26,762 nt of DNA from Candidatus Heimdallarchaeota archaeon (GTDB taxonomy: Archaea > Asgardarchaeota > Heimdallarchaeia > Heimdallarchaeales > Kariarchaeaceae): contig JAAFKL010000046.1 in the NCBI GenBank assembly GCA_021399405.1, forward strand, positions 1 to 26,762, in the 5' to 3' direction. The notes under the pieces were generated by a model. It was not told the origin of the DNA. It ran no database searches and saw only the letters and a program-made list of their open reading frames with translations. The position numbers and the translations under genes are program-made. This document shows, in pieces, positions 9,520 through 17,484 of the stretch. Position 1 is the first letter of the stretch, and each line of letters begins with the position of its first letter.

Positions 9520-10299
9520 TTAAATTTTCTCGCCACATATAATACATATTTTTGATGTGGCGACAATATAGCTTCTACATCCCGGACAGATGATTGGAGG
9601 TTCATTACTGGCCAGTATCTCAACTGTTCTATCAGTATATCCATAATCTGCTTGAGGATCTAAATTCCTTACATTTATTTCCTCAACAATTAATTTTTGT
9701 CGAACGATATAAATTGATAACAGAAACCATGATAGAAGCATTGAGGTAGTTACAGTCGCTGTGAACGCTGAAAAATTGATGATGACAAATATGAAAAAGA
9801 TGTATAGAAAGATAAATGGGATGGCATAGATGATCGTGTAGAATAATCCTGCTAAAAGACCATATACATAAACAAAAGATAATTCCTTCAACAAAAGGTA
9901 TCTTGAAGTTCTCAAAGACTTAGCTGAATCTTCTGAATCAAGTTCTAATGTCTCGGCAAGAATCTTCACTTGATCATTAAATTCAGTTATAAAATTATAC
10001 TGACTAAAAGTTTCGCTGAATAGGTAAAAAAGGAATAAGAGAGAAACAGAAGCAATAATAGTAATAGGAATGAGTAATAATAAATTTTCTAATACTAAAT
10101 TAAGATCTGTTGGTTCCTGCTGCACGCGTATAATTAATTCATGTCCAAACCATGCAGTAATAGATATTATAACATAAAACAATGCATTTAGTAATCCAAA
10201 TAATGCGACTGGCAAAGTAAGGGAGAGATACGCATCATCCTCTTTTTGCATTTTCCAAAGTGGTGAATGAGTGATGTGTCTGAATCTAAAGAACTCCAC
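9520..10299 (-). CDS. Multi-pass membrane protein with C-terminal zinc ribbon
   Basis: This 259-residue protein has four or five predicted transmembrane helices. Hydrophobic blocks lie near residues 30-55, 70-95, 150-180 and 182-205. A cytoplasmic tail ends in a zinc ribbon, CPGC-x10-CIIC (ICPGCRSYIVATSKICIICG). There is no signal peptide or recognisable transport motif, and I do not recognise a characterised family. Two other membrane proteins in this window (24012 and 24543) also end in zinc ribbons. The GTG start is supported by a TATA element about 25 nt upstream; the first in-frame ATG would come 16 codons later. It converges on the CofE-like gene with a 19-nt gap. Confidence 0.78.
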   Translation of the reverse strand: MEFFRFRHITHSPLWKMQKEDDAYLSLTLPVALFGLLNALFYVIISITAWFGHELIIRVQQEPTDLNLVLENLLLLIPITIIASVSLLFLFYLFSETFSQYNFITEFNDQVKILAETLELDSEDSAKSLRTSRYLLLKELSFVYVYGLLAGLFYTIIYAIPFIFLYIFFIFVIINFSAFTATVTTSMLLSWFLLSIYIVRQKLIVEEINVRNLDPQADYGYTDRTVEILASNEPPIICPGCRSYIVATSKICIICGEKI

Positions 10300-10322
10300 T
10301 AAAACTATGAAATACAGCTTCC

Positions 10323-10333
10323 TTTTTTATAAA
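10323..10333 (-). promoter_or_regulatory. TATA box supporting a GTG start at 10299
   Basis: On the minus strand TTTATAAAAAA lies 24-34 nt before the GTG at 10299. This is the archaeal spacing for a transcript that begins at or just before the start codon. Confidence 0.55.
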
Positions 10334-10397
10334 TCGATCATTAGTTCAACTTTTGATTGGAAATCAAATAATCTTGGTTGATAAATCTCAACAATTA

Positions 10398-11225
10398 CTA
10401 AACATGATTGGCAATAAACGATACCAGATCCTTCTCAGTTACTAATTTAATAGGTTTCCCTAAATGGAAAAGAGGAACTGCTTCAATACCACGAGCATTC
10501 ATCCACAAACGTACAGAGTTTACAAGCACTGGTGTAGACTTTTGTAGTACTGGGAAGTTTGGCAAATCACCAACTGACGTGGTGTGCAAAAGAGATAATT
10601 CACCCTGTTCAAGGATCAACTGAGAAAAAATGAACTCTAAAAGACGTAGAACGGTTAATAGTCCAATTAATTGAGTTCCCTCAGGATTTTGGATCAGAAT
10701 CTGCCTTTGGCTCAATTGCATCATTTTGTCAATTGCTTGCCATAATGTGAAATCCTTTGTAATCACATGATCTTGATCAATCGGTCTTCCAATACCTTCG
10801 TCTTGAGTGATCATACCATCAGGGATTGAAAACCACAAATCGTCAAGCATTATTATATCTTTTTCTGTAAATAATCCGATCATATCCCCTGATTGCAATA
10901 TTGGTATTCCACTAATCCCTGTATCATACATTAATTTTATTGCGCTACCGATAGTATCAGAAGCCGCAAGAGTCATTGGTTTTAATGTGGCTACGGTATC
11001 AATGGTATCTTTAAAAATATCAACGGTTCCTTTTTGATAAAGTGCCCGAACTACATCCGAAGCAGTGATTATCCCTTTTAAATTGTCATTTTCATCTAGA
11101 ATGGGGAATCTTCTGAAACGATGTTTAATCATCTGATCTACTGCATAGCCAATTGTTTCTGAGCTTTTTAGTGTTAACACATTTTTTACTGTATAATTAC
11201 CAACAGCATCATCCGCAATAGACAT
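10398..11225 (-). CDS. Four-CBS-domain protein
   Basis: This 275-residue soluble protein has four CBS motifs arranged as two Bateman modules. CBS1 begins VKNVLTLKSSETIGYAVDQM and ends NLKGIITASDVVRAL. CBS2 has LAASDTIGSAIKLMYDTG and DMIGLFTEKDII. CBS3 has KDFTLWQAIDKMMQ and QLIGLLTVLRLLEF. CBS4 is at the C terminus and ends KLVTEKDLVSFIANHV. CBS pairs bind adenosine nucleotides or SAM and act as energy or metabolite sensors. With no catalytic domain attached, this protein must regulate a separate partner. I chose the ATG at 11225; an in-frame TTG at 11246 would add seven residues but overlaps an AT-rich promoter-like stretch. It is divergent from kae1. Confidence 0.88.
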   Translation of the reverse strand: MSIADDAVGNYTVKNVLTLKSSETIGYAVDQMIKHRFRRFPILDENDNLKGIITASDVVRALYQKGTVDIFKDTIDTVATLKPMTLAASDTIGSAIKLMYDTGISGIPILQSGDMIGLFTEKDIIMLDDLWFSIPDGMITQDEGIGRPIDQDHVITKDFTLWQAIDKMMQLSQRQILIQNPEGTQLIGLLTVLRLLEFIFSQLILEQGELSLLHTTSVGDLPNFPVLQKSTPVLVNSVRLWMNARGIEAVPLFHLGKPIKLVTEKDLVSFIANHV

Positions 11226-11378
11226 TCGATAATTATATACCCTCAATTCTTATTAAAATATTCTCAGCAAAGATTAGTACAATTATACAAATTACAACAA
11301 TTCCATTGATTTAAGGCTTATAATAGAAAAATAATTTTGATACATCGGTTCAAAAGAAAAATGTATTTATCGATTTTC

Positions 11379-11386
11379 TTATAATA
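11379..11386 (+). promoter_or_regulatory. TATA box of kae1
   Basis: TTATAATA is centred about 26 nt before the ATG at 11408, so the transcript should begin at or next to the start codon. This disfavours the TTG three bases upstream. Confidence 0.5.
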
Positions 11387-11407
11387 GGTTCTATACTTAA
11401 TAATTTG

Positions 11408-12412
11408 ATGAGTATGATCGCTATTGGCATTGAGTCATCAGCTGATAAGCTGGGTGTAGGATTAGTTGATAGTGATGGAAATATCCTTGCCAACAATGTC
11501 AGAACTTACAAGCCTGGAATCGGCAAAGGAGTTATTCCGAGAGATGCTGCACAACATCATTCAGATAATGTTCCTGAATTAATCAGGTTGGGGATTGAAC
11601 AGGCAGGGATAGACAAATCAGAAATTGATATTGTATGTTTCACTCAAGGAAGTGGTATGGGACCTTGTCTTAGGGTTGATGCGGTCGCGGCAAGAACTCT
11701 TGCACTGACATTGAAAAAGCCAATTATAGGCGTTAATCATCAAGTTGCTCATGTTGAAATTGGTAGATTAATTGGTAAAATGCATGATCCTGTAGTTCTC
11801 TACGTAAGTGGAGGTAATTCACAAGTAATTGCCTTTGCCGAGGGCAGGTACCGAGTATTTGGTGAAACTCTTGATATTCCAATAGGTAATTGTTTAGATG
11901 TTTTTGGAAGAGAATTGAAGTTTGATAACTCAAAATTACCAATGGGTGCGGTAGTGGAACAAATGGCATTGAAAGGCAAAAAATATATTGAATTACCTTA
12001 TGTGGTAAAAGGTATGGATCTTTCCTTCAGTGGGATCCTCACAGCAGCAATCAATAAAGCAAAAGACCCCAATGTAGATATTCATGATCTATGTATGAGT
12101 CTACAAGAAACTGTTTTCGCTACAGTTACGGAAGTGACAGAGCGAGCCTTAGCTCATACCGGAAAGGATGAATTATTAGTAACTGGAGGGGTAGCTGCAA
12201 ATACAAGATTAAAAGAAATGCTAAGTGGAATGGCAGAAAATCACGGAGCTAAATTTGCAGGTCTTCCTGCCGCCACAGCAATAGATAATGGTGCCATGAT
12301 TGCTTGGTTAGGTATTTTAATGCATCAAAATGGTCATAAACAAAAAATAGAGGATACTTTAGTTAGGCAGCATTTTAGGCCAGAAGAAGTTGAAGTGATT
12401 TGGCGAAATTAA
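11408..12412 (+). CDS. kae1: KEOPS complex tRNA threonylcarbamoyltransferase Kae1
   Basis: This 334-residue ASKHA-fold protein matches archaeal Kae1 in length and order. An N-terminal MIAIGIESSADKLGVG phosphate loop is followed by the metal-binding HQVAH motif (H111, H115), then SGGNSQVIA, GNCLDVFGRELKF, and C-terminal TGGVAANTRL and DNGAMIAWLG. Kae1 transfers threonylcarbamoyl from TC-AMP to A37 of ANN-decoding tRNAs, together with Bud32, Pcc1 and Cgi121 and using Sua5/YrdC product. Unlike several euryarchaea, it is not fused to the Bud32 kinase, so Bud32 must be encoded elsewhere. The first loop reads ESSA where many Kae1 proteins have EGTA. A second in-frame ATG at 11414 is also a plausible start. 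Confidence 0.96.
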   Translation: MSMIAIGIESSADKLGVGLVDSDGNILANNVRTYKPGIGKGVIPRDAAQHHSDNVPELIRLGIEQAGIDKSEIDIVCFTQGSGMGPCLRVDAVAARTLALTLKKPIIGVNHQVAHVEIGRLIGKMHDPVVLYVSGGNSQVIAFAEGRYRVFGETLDIPIGNCLDVFGRELKFDNSKLPMGAVVEQMALKGKKYIELPYVVKGMDLSFSGILTAAINKAKDPNVDIHDLCMSLQETVFATVTEVTERALAHTGKDELLVTGGVAANTRLKEMLSGMAENHGAKFAGLPAATAIDNGAMIAWLGILMHQNGHKQKIEDTLVRQHFRPEEVEVIWRN

Positions 12413-12441
12413 AGAATAACAGTTCTTAATAGCTCTATAAG

Positions 12442-13635
12442 TTAATTCAATTCCCTTTTATTATTTCGAATAGACCTTGTCAATACAATAAATAGCAAAG
12501 CAAATATTCCTGAAGCCCATTGAATTGGGTTTTCGTCTGTTTCTGAATTACTATCGTTCGTGGTACTTGAACTATTTTGAATATCTGAAGATGTGCTTGA
12601 AGAAGATGAAGTGATAATCCCATTGTTAACAATTGATACAAGTAATTCCTCAAATAATTCCTGATCAGCAGAAATCGCAACTATAGTGTTGACAGATCCG
12701 TTTGGGACAATTTTTGTTTGTCCTTCAAGATTTTCGTCTGCAACAACAATTTGTATTGAGTATTCAATCGTTGTTATTACTTGAGGGTTAGTTAGTGCAA
12801 CTGCGGTCAATTGGTCCCAAAAAAACAATCCAGGAGAAAGGAATTGATAGAGTAAGTCAGCTTCTGGTGTTTGCTTTATCTCCGCTAATTGAGTTTGAAA
12901 ATCGGTAGTTTGGGGAACGTCATTTGTAGCATCTAAAGGAACAAGAGTGATTGGTATTCCAGATGAGAAAGTTTGATTTGCAGCATAGGGATCGATATAT
13001 AAATTCCATTCAGCTACTAAATTATCTATATTAGGGTTTTCAATCCCCACATTACCGGCAACATTCACTGCACCACCCATTGAGTGTATTTTGTCAATCT
13101 TATTAACAATTGTTGGATCAATTTTCAAAGCTATGGCGACATTGGTAAACGCTCCAAGAGTCACTATCGTAATTGGTTCTACAGTTTCATTTATGATGGA
13201 CACAATTAATTCACTGGCATTGAGAGTTGATGGCTGCAAATCAGTATTTGGTAGAACTACTCCAAAAAAATTGTTACTAGCATCCCTCCATCCATCAGGA
13301 AAGCTATTATCACCAGCGGTTGGAGTTGTTTGACCTGCTGCAACTGGGATATTATCATAACCCAAGTGATCAAGAAGCTTGAGTACATTTGAAACCCCTG
13401 CATCAATATATGATAATCCAAGTGAAGCAGTGATTGCTTTGACGGTTACACTTTCATGAGCTAGCAGATAAATAATTGCTCCGAAATCATCAGGAGCTAG
13501 ATCTGTGTCTATTATTATTGATATATCATTAATTGTTTGAGACTCGGTCTGAGTGCTATGCGACATCACCAATATAACAGATATAATCAAATAGAACGTA
13601 CTAAATTTCCTTAAATAATGATTGTTTCCCCTCAT
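12442..13635 (-). CDS. Exported, C-terminally anchored nucleoside hydrolase
   Basis: This 397-residue member of the inosine/uridine-preferring nucleoside hydrolase family cleaves nucleosides to base and ribose. The calcium-binding motif DTDLAPDD gives D43, D45, D49 and D50. Further family blocks are VTLGAFTNVAIAL, SMGGAVNVAGNVGIENP and AEWNLYIDPYAA. The late active-site segment is FFWDQLTAVAL, with Trp where characterised IUNH enzymes carry His, while the Asp is kept. An N-terminal signal peptide (hydrophobic residues 14-24) indicates export. At the C terminus a Ser/Asn-rich linker, a hydrophobic helix and the basic tail RNNKRELN suggest surface anchoring. The likely role is salvage of extracellular nucleosides. 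I preferred the ATG at 13635 to the adjacent TTG. Confidence 0.88.
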   Translation of the reverse strand: MRGNNHYLRKFSTFYLIISVILVMSHSTQTESQTINDISIIIDTDLAPDDFGAIIYLLAHESVTVKAITASLGLSYIDAGVSNVLKLLDHLGYDNIPVAAGQTTPTAGDNSFPDGWRDASNNFFGVVLPNTDLQPSTLNASELIVSIINETVEPITIVTLGAFTNVAIALKIDPTIVNKIDKIHSMGGAVNVAGNVGIENPNIDNLVAEWNLYIDPYAANQTFSSGIPITLVPLDATNDVPQTTDFQTQLAEIKQTPEADLLYQFLSPGLFFWDQLTAVALTNPQVITTIEYSIQIVVADENLEGQTKIVPNGSVNTIVAISADQELFEELLVSIVNNGIITSSSSSTSSDIQNSSSTTNDSNSETDENPIQWASGIFALLFIVLTRSIRNNKRELN

Positions 13636-13720
13636 CAAGAAATATTACCAAGAATGAAATTTTAACTTACTCCTTCAATAATATAAAAAGAATACAAAAA
13701 ATGAAGAAAAATAAATTTAA

Positions 13721-13748
13721 TACAGTGTACATTGTAAAATCGATCGAT
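13721..13748. promoter_or_regulatory. Palindromic operator candidates in a divergent promoter
   Basis: TACAGTGTACATTGTA (13721-13736) is a 16-bp inverted repeat with 14 of 16 positions symmetric. It is followed after 2 nt by the perfect palindrome ATCGATCGAT (13739-13748). Both lie in the 161-nt gap between the divergent nucleoside hydrolase and zf-PARP genes, just upstream of the TATA element at 13765. A dimeric repressor or activator site is the simplest reading. No known regulator motif is matched. Confidence 0.4.
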
Positions 13749-13764
13749 CAATAAAGTCATTGAT

Positions 13765-13773
13765 TTTATATTA
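13765..13773 (+). promoter_or_regulatory. TATA box of the zf-PARP/OB gene
   Basis: TTTATATTA is centred about 28 nt before the ATG at 13797, consistent with a leaderless transcript. Confidence 0.45.
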
Positions 13774-13796
13774 CTAATTAAATCTGAACTAAATCA

Positions 13797-14756
13797 ATGA
13801 ATATAATTGAACTATCCAAATCTGGGCGAGCTAGTTGTCGAATTTGTAAAATTAAAATTGAGAAAGCGAAGCCTCGACTAGGAGAAGAATATGAATTTTC
13901 TATGGGTTCATCAGTTAGAACTGGAGTTCGTTGGTTCCATTTAGATTGTGCAATCTCAAAATCTCCAGATATGGTCATTCAAGCTGAGATTACAATGGAA
14001 TTACCTGAAGATGTAGCTATAACCATTGAAGAATTAAAGAAACGAGGGATGCAAACAGCATTTGCGGTGAAAGGATTTTCAGACATCAAGGAAGATGGTT
14101 CCAAAGTAAATGTGAAAGGAACGATTTTACGTCCTATGTCTAAAAAATTGGATATAGATGAAAATGGGGTGGAACACCAGTCCAGAACCCTTTATATTGT
14201 GGAAAACGAAGAAAAAGGGAAATTTGTATTATGGGATGAGCACTGTGATGAAGAAATTGCAAAAGATGATGAAATTGTAGTTATCAATGGATATACGATC
14301 ATGGGTTCTGATGACAAAATATCAATTCATGTACAATCTGATTCTACACTATTTATTAATCCAACTGATGAAGACCTTGAGACCGGGATACCAAAAATCG
14401 AACTATTCTCAAGTAACAGCTGGAAAAAACCAAAAGGTGAGAATTGTAGATTTGAATTTGCAAAATCAGGGCGAGCTGCATGTGCCCACTGTGAAGAGAA
14501 GATTAACAAAGCCGAACTAAAAATTGTGAAACCTGAATGGGGTGAAAGTGAAGATAATGGAAGGTTTTTCCCCAGTTCAGTATCATTTCATGTTAGATGT
14601 GTTATTGAAGCTGAATTTGGAGATGAAATAATTCATGAAGCAGTAACTCGATTAACACCAGAATTAATTGAAGAAAATAAGGAAGTTCTAGCTGAATTAA
14701 AAGATCAATTAGAACCACACAAGGAGCTACAGAAAATATTACTCGAATTATTATAA
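13797..14756 (+). CDS. Two PARP-type zinc fingers flanking an OB-fold-like domain
   Basis: This 319-residue soluble protein begins with a zf-PARP finger: SKSGRASCRIC with C14, C17, then H48 and C51 (C-x2-C-x30-H-x2-C). A second finger near the C terminus has AKSGRAACAHC with C229, C232, H265 and C268. The K-S-G-R-A-[SA]-C signature and CCHC spacing are those of the nick-sensing fingers of eukaryotic PARP1 and DNA ligase III. Between them, about residues 85-195 look like an RPA-type OB fold (VNVKGTILRP, TLYIVENEEKGKFVLWDE, DEIVVINGYTIM). There is no ADP-ribosyltransferase or ligase domain. By family knowledge the fingers bind DNA breaks and OB folds bind single strands, so a DNA-damage or nick-recognition role is inferred. 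The nucleic-acid target is untested. Confidence 0.85.
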   Translation: MNIIELSKSGRASCRICKIKIEKAKPRLGEEYEFSMGSSVRTGVRWFHLDCAISKSPDMVIQAEITMELPEDVAITIEELKKRGMQTAFAVKGFSDIKEDGSKVNVKGTILRPMSKKLDIDENGVEHQSRTLYIVENEEKGKFVLWDEHCDEEIAKDDEIVVINGYTIMGSDDKISIHVQSDSTLFINPTDEDLETGIPKIELFSSNSWKKPKGENCRFEFAKSGRAACAHCEEKINKAELKIVKPEWGESEDNGRFFPSSVSFHVRCVIEAEFGDEIIHEAVTRLTPELIEENKEVLAELKDQLEPHKELQKILLELL

Positions 14757-14766
14757 CAATTTGATA

Positions 14767-15549
14767 TTATTCTAATCTATCATCTCTAACGTCAAATTGT
14801 GATCTGAATTTAGAAATTAATTTCAAATCAATTTCACAAATTGCATGATTCTCTTCACTATTAGCAATTTCACAAACTGTGTCACCATACGGTGAATAAA
14901 TGGCAGAATGTCCACCATAAGTATAATCAGGATCACTTCCTACTCGGTTAACACCAATCACATAAGCTTGATTTTCAATTGCTCTGGCTCTCAATAGCGC
15001 ACTCCAATGATTTACACGTGTTATCGGCCATTCAGCAATCACCAATATAATTCCTGTATTTGAATTCATCATTTTTTGGTACATCATCGGAAAACGCAAA
15101 TCATAACATATAGATAAACCAAAAATATTTCCTTCTTGATTAATGGTCTTTATTGAGCTACCTTGATTAAATAATTTCTTCTCACCCATTGGTCCGAAAA
15201 GATGGATTTTTCTGTATCTTTCCTTCAATCCTTCTTTAGTGATAAAAACGGCTGTATTGCTATAATTGTCCTCAACTTTCTCAGCAATAGATCCGTATAT
15301 TGTAATATTATATTCTTTAGAAAATGAAATTAGTTTAGCAATAGTTTGTGAATTCTCATCAACAAATGCTGTCTTCTCAATTTCTAATTTATCATATCCC
15401 GTCAAAAATAGCTCAGGGAGAACCAACAATGACTCCGCTTTAATTTTTATTGATTTGAGAAATTGATCAATCTTAGCAAAGTTAAGCTCTGAATTACCAT
15501 ATTCAACTGCCATTTGGAAAAGAATGACATTAAGTTTTGATTTTGTCAC
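14767..15549 (-). CDS. Nitrilase-superfamily amidase (omega-amidase-like)
   Basis: This 260-residue carbon-nitrogen hydrolase has the catalytic triad Glu-Lys-Cys at E46 (LPELFLTGY), K114 (RYRKIHLFGP) and C148 (SICYDLRFP). The CYDLRFP segment and KIHLFGP are typical of the Nit2/omega-amidase branch, which hydrolyses alpha-ketoglutaramate or related omega-amides to the acid and ammonia. RVGSDPDYTYGGHSAIYSPYG near the C terminus is the usual family block. No export signal is present. The length is normal. Translation starts at GTG. It converges on the zf-PARP gene with a 10-nt gap. The precise substrate within the superfamily is not certain. Confidence 0.9.
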   Translation of the reverse strand: MTKSKLNVILFQMAVEYGNSELNFAKIDQFLKSIKIKAESLLVLPELFLTGYDKLEIEKTAFVDENSQTIAKLISFSKEYNITIYGSIAEKVEDNYSNTAVFITKEGLKERYRKIHLFGPMGEKKLFNQGSSIKTINQEGNIFGLSICYDLRFPMMYQKMMNSNTGIILVIAEWPITRVNHWSALLRARAIENQAYVIGVNRVGSDPDYTYGGHSAIYSPYGDTVCEIANSEENHAICEIDLKLISKFRSQFDVRDDRLE

Positions 15550-15706
15550 TGTTCTATTTCGGAATTAAATTAGCTGTTTTTTATTGTAAGGGTTATTTGG
15601 TGAAATTTAGCTATATTAGGGTGAAATCCTAAGGAATTTACGTTCATTTCAAGATGGTTCTTTTAAAGAGCGTGAGGTTGTAAGAATTTGTACCAGAGTA
15701 GAGAAA

Positions 15707-16045
15707 ATGTATCGTACAGCTGATGAAATTAATCATGCAATAAAAAAATGTATTTATGATTTATTTGAAGTAGCATTGTTTGATGGTAGGATCACTGAAG
15801 ACGAACAAGCGATTTTGGATCAAGTAAAATTGGATTTCGAAAATTTAGAAAAAACTCTCGTAGATATATTAAAATCAGACCTCGGAGAAGAAGAATTTCA
15901 AAGGGTAATGGTTAATTTTCTGAAAGATGCGGTGGAGCATGCGAGTAATGTTGCAAGAGAAGACGATCTAATGACTGAAGATGAAAAATTTCTAATTAGT
16001 ATAATTCAACAATTTATTGAAGAACTGGGAGCTACAGCATATTAA
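15707..16045 (+). CDS. TerB-like small acidic protein
   Basis: This 112-residue, all-helical acidic protein has two similar segments, ALFDGRITEDEQAIL (about 24-38) and AREDDLMTEDEKFLI (about 85-99). They resemble the paired acidic turns of the TerB/tellurite-resistance-like fold, where they can bind metal. No Ter operon partners are nearby, so a stress role is only inferred from the fold. The ATG is clear. Its stop codon overlaps the stop codon of the opposing gene at 16042 by four bases (TTAA). The 157-nt upstream gap contains a small inverted repeat TTAGG-7-CCTAA at 15616-15632. Confidence 0.7.
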   Translation: MYRTADEINHAIKKCIYDLFEVALFDGRITEDEQAILDQVKLDFENLEKTLVDILKSDLGEEEFQRVMVNFLKDAVEHASNVAREDDLMTEDEKFLISIIQQFIEELGATAY

Positions 16046-16659
16046 TATTTGAGCTTTTTTCGTTTAATAATTAAAGTCGTTGTCACAATAATCATTGTGA
16101 AGGCACCAGTAGTCATATCAAATCCTGAAGTGTCGGAATTGTCTGATTGATTATTTGGATCTGTGGTATCATCTGATGTATTGCCAGTAGAGTCTGCTGG
16201 GGTGGTAGTTGATGATGTTTGAGTATTTAATTCAGAAATTGATAAGGTGAAATCGCCAATTCCCCCGTCTATATGGTTTGAAAATACCATTATAAATGCC
16301 CAACTGTTTGTTGTACTGTATCCGTCATATTTCACAGGGTAAGAGTTTGTATCTACATATTCTGAGGATTCATCTTGAATGATTGTGGGATAGTATTGAC
16401 TGTCAAAGAAAAATAAATCGAATTTAGTATCACTATCTCCAGTAAGTTGGAAGTTGTAAAAATCCCCTGACACAACTGAGAGATTAAAATAAAATCTGCC
16501 ACCTGCTGAATTCGAACTTATGTTTCCGGTATTAGACCCAATTGTTGCAGTCTTAGGAGATTCGACATCACCAGGGGTCGCAGTAATAATTGAAATTGAG
16601 GAAAAACTAAAAATTTGAAAAATTATGAAAATTAAAATTATATTGGGTTTTAAACTCAT
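16042..16659 (-). CDS. Exported PPC-like beta-domain protein with C-terminal anchor
   Basis: This 205-residue protein has a signal peptide (residues 5-27, IILIFIIFQIFSF core). A single beta-rich domain covers about 45-150 (GGRFYFNLSVVSGDFYNFQL ... FDLFFFDS ... SWAFIMVFSNHIDG ... GDFTLSISE), resembling bacterial/archaeal PPC (pre-peptidase C-terminal) domains. A Ser/Thr/Asp-rich linker precedes a hydrophobic stretch and the basic tail KRKKLKY. The last part matches the architecture of the protease at 5177 and the nucleoside hydrolase at 12442, suggesting one shared anchoring route. No catalytic motif is visible, so a binding or structural surface role is likely. Confidence 0.75.
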   Translation of the reverse strand: MSLKPNIILIFIIFQIFSFSSISIITATPGDVESPKTATIGSNTGNISSNSAGGRFYFNLSVVSGDFYNFQLTGDSDTKFDLFFFDSQYYPTIIQDESSEYVDTNSYPVKYDGYSTTNSWAFIMVFSNHIDGGIGDFTLSISELNTQTSSTTTPADSTGNTSDDTTDPNNQSDNSDTSGFDMTTGAFTMIIVTTTLIIKRKKLKY

Positions 16660-16785
16660 AAAGATAGAATTATTGATCTACTAAATAAATATGATGTGAA
16701 GGGGGTTTTCATTTACTATCTTAAATTAAATTTCTTAATATGGATTTAGTAGAGAATAATTTCATTATCATCAATTGATAAAAAG

Positions 16786-17289
16786 TTACAAGAATCTCTG
16801 TTTTAGGGTTACAATTTGTGTTTCATCATCGAAATCAAGAACATTTGCATTCCTTAGCTCAAACAGAGCTTGTCTTACCTGGATGGCAGATATTCCTGAA
16901 GCAGTTTTTAAATCGTTTAAGGTGTAGGTTTCAGCATCACCATGGAGCATCAGAAGCAGTCTTACATGTGGCCCACTTTCAAATACCTGCTCCATCAGAA
17001 CCAAATACACATCTAATAGCTGCATGGCGTTCACACCTTGTGAAGTAGTTTTTGACATCGATTCCAACCTACCAACTGTCTCAGCTAATTGGCCTTCTAT
17101 GTGATCTAATTTTGATTTTGCTTCTGTATATTTACCTTGTAAATCCTCATGGTCTGCTTTCAATTTCGTATATTCAGAATTAGCATCAGAGCGGATATTT
17201 TCAACTAATTTTTGAACTTCAGACCAGCTGGACTTCATATCATCCATTGATTTTGTAAATTTTGTTTCTATTGAGCTTAAGTCAGTCAT
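16786..17289 (-). CDS. Coiled-coil protein with C-terminal winged helix
   Basis: Of 167 residues, about 1-85 form a long heptad-patterned coiled coil (SWSEVQKLVENIRSDANSEY, LQGKYTEAKSKLDHIEGQLA). About residues 95-167 look like a winged helix-turn-helix (HVRLLLMLHGDAETYTLNDL, SGISAIQVRQALFELRNANV, a TQIVTLKQRF wing). The wHTH follows the common archaeal transcription-factor pattern for reading the state of a regulon, with the coiled coil likely giving dimerisation. It could instead be a protein-interaction wHTH. The gene is monocistronic and lies next to the non-coding region at 17290-17936, whose palindromes could be its operator; that link is speculative. Confidence 0.75.
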   Translation of the reverse strand: MTDLSSIETKFTKSMDDMKSSWSEVQKLVENIRSDANSEYTKLKADHEDLQGKYTEAKSKLDHIEGQLAETVGRLESMSKTTSQGVNAMQLLDVYLVLMEQVFESGPHVRLLLMLHGDAETYTLNDLKTASGISAIQVRQALFELRNANVLDFDDETQIVTLKQRFL

Positions 17290-17427
17290 CCCAATTCGTA
17301 ATTCTCTGAGAGTATTTTTTGTTTTTTGTGCCTAAATCACAAAATTCACTAGTTAATTCAGATCATTTGATTAATTTCGATTGTTTGAAAAAATGAATTG
17401 TAATTATAATTTTAGCCATAATCTAAA

Positions 17428-17439
17428 AAAGTTAACTTT
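17428..17439. promoter_or_regulatory. Perfect 12-bp palindrome AAAGTTAACTTT
   Basis: AAAGTTAACTTT is its own reverse complement. The same half-sites recur 430 nt away at 17863-17888, so the structured RNA locus is bracketed by this motif. Confidence 0.45.
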
Positions 17440-17484
17440 CCAAAATTGATATAATTTCACTTATAATTCTCTGTTGGGATAGAG

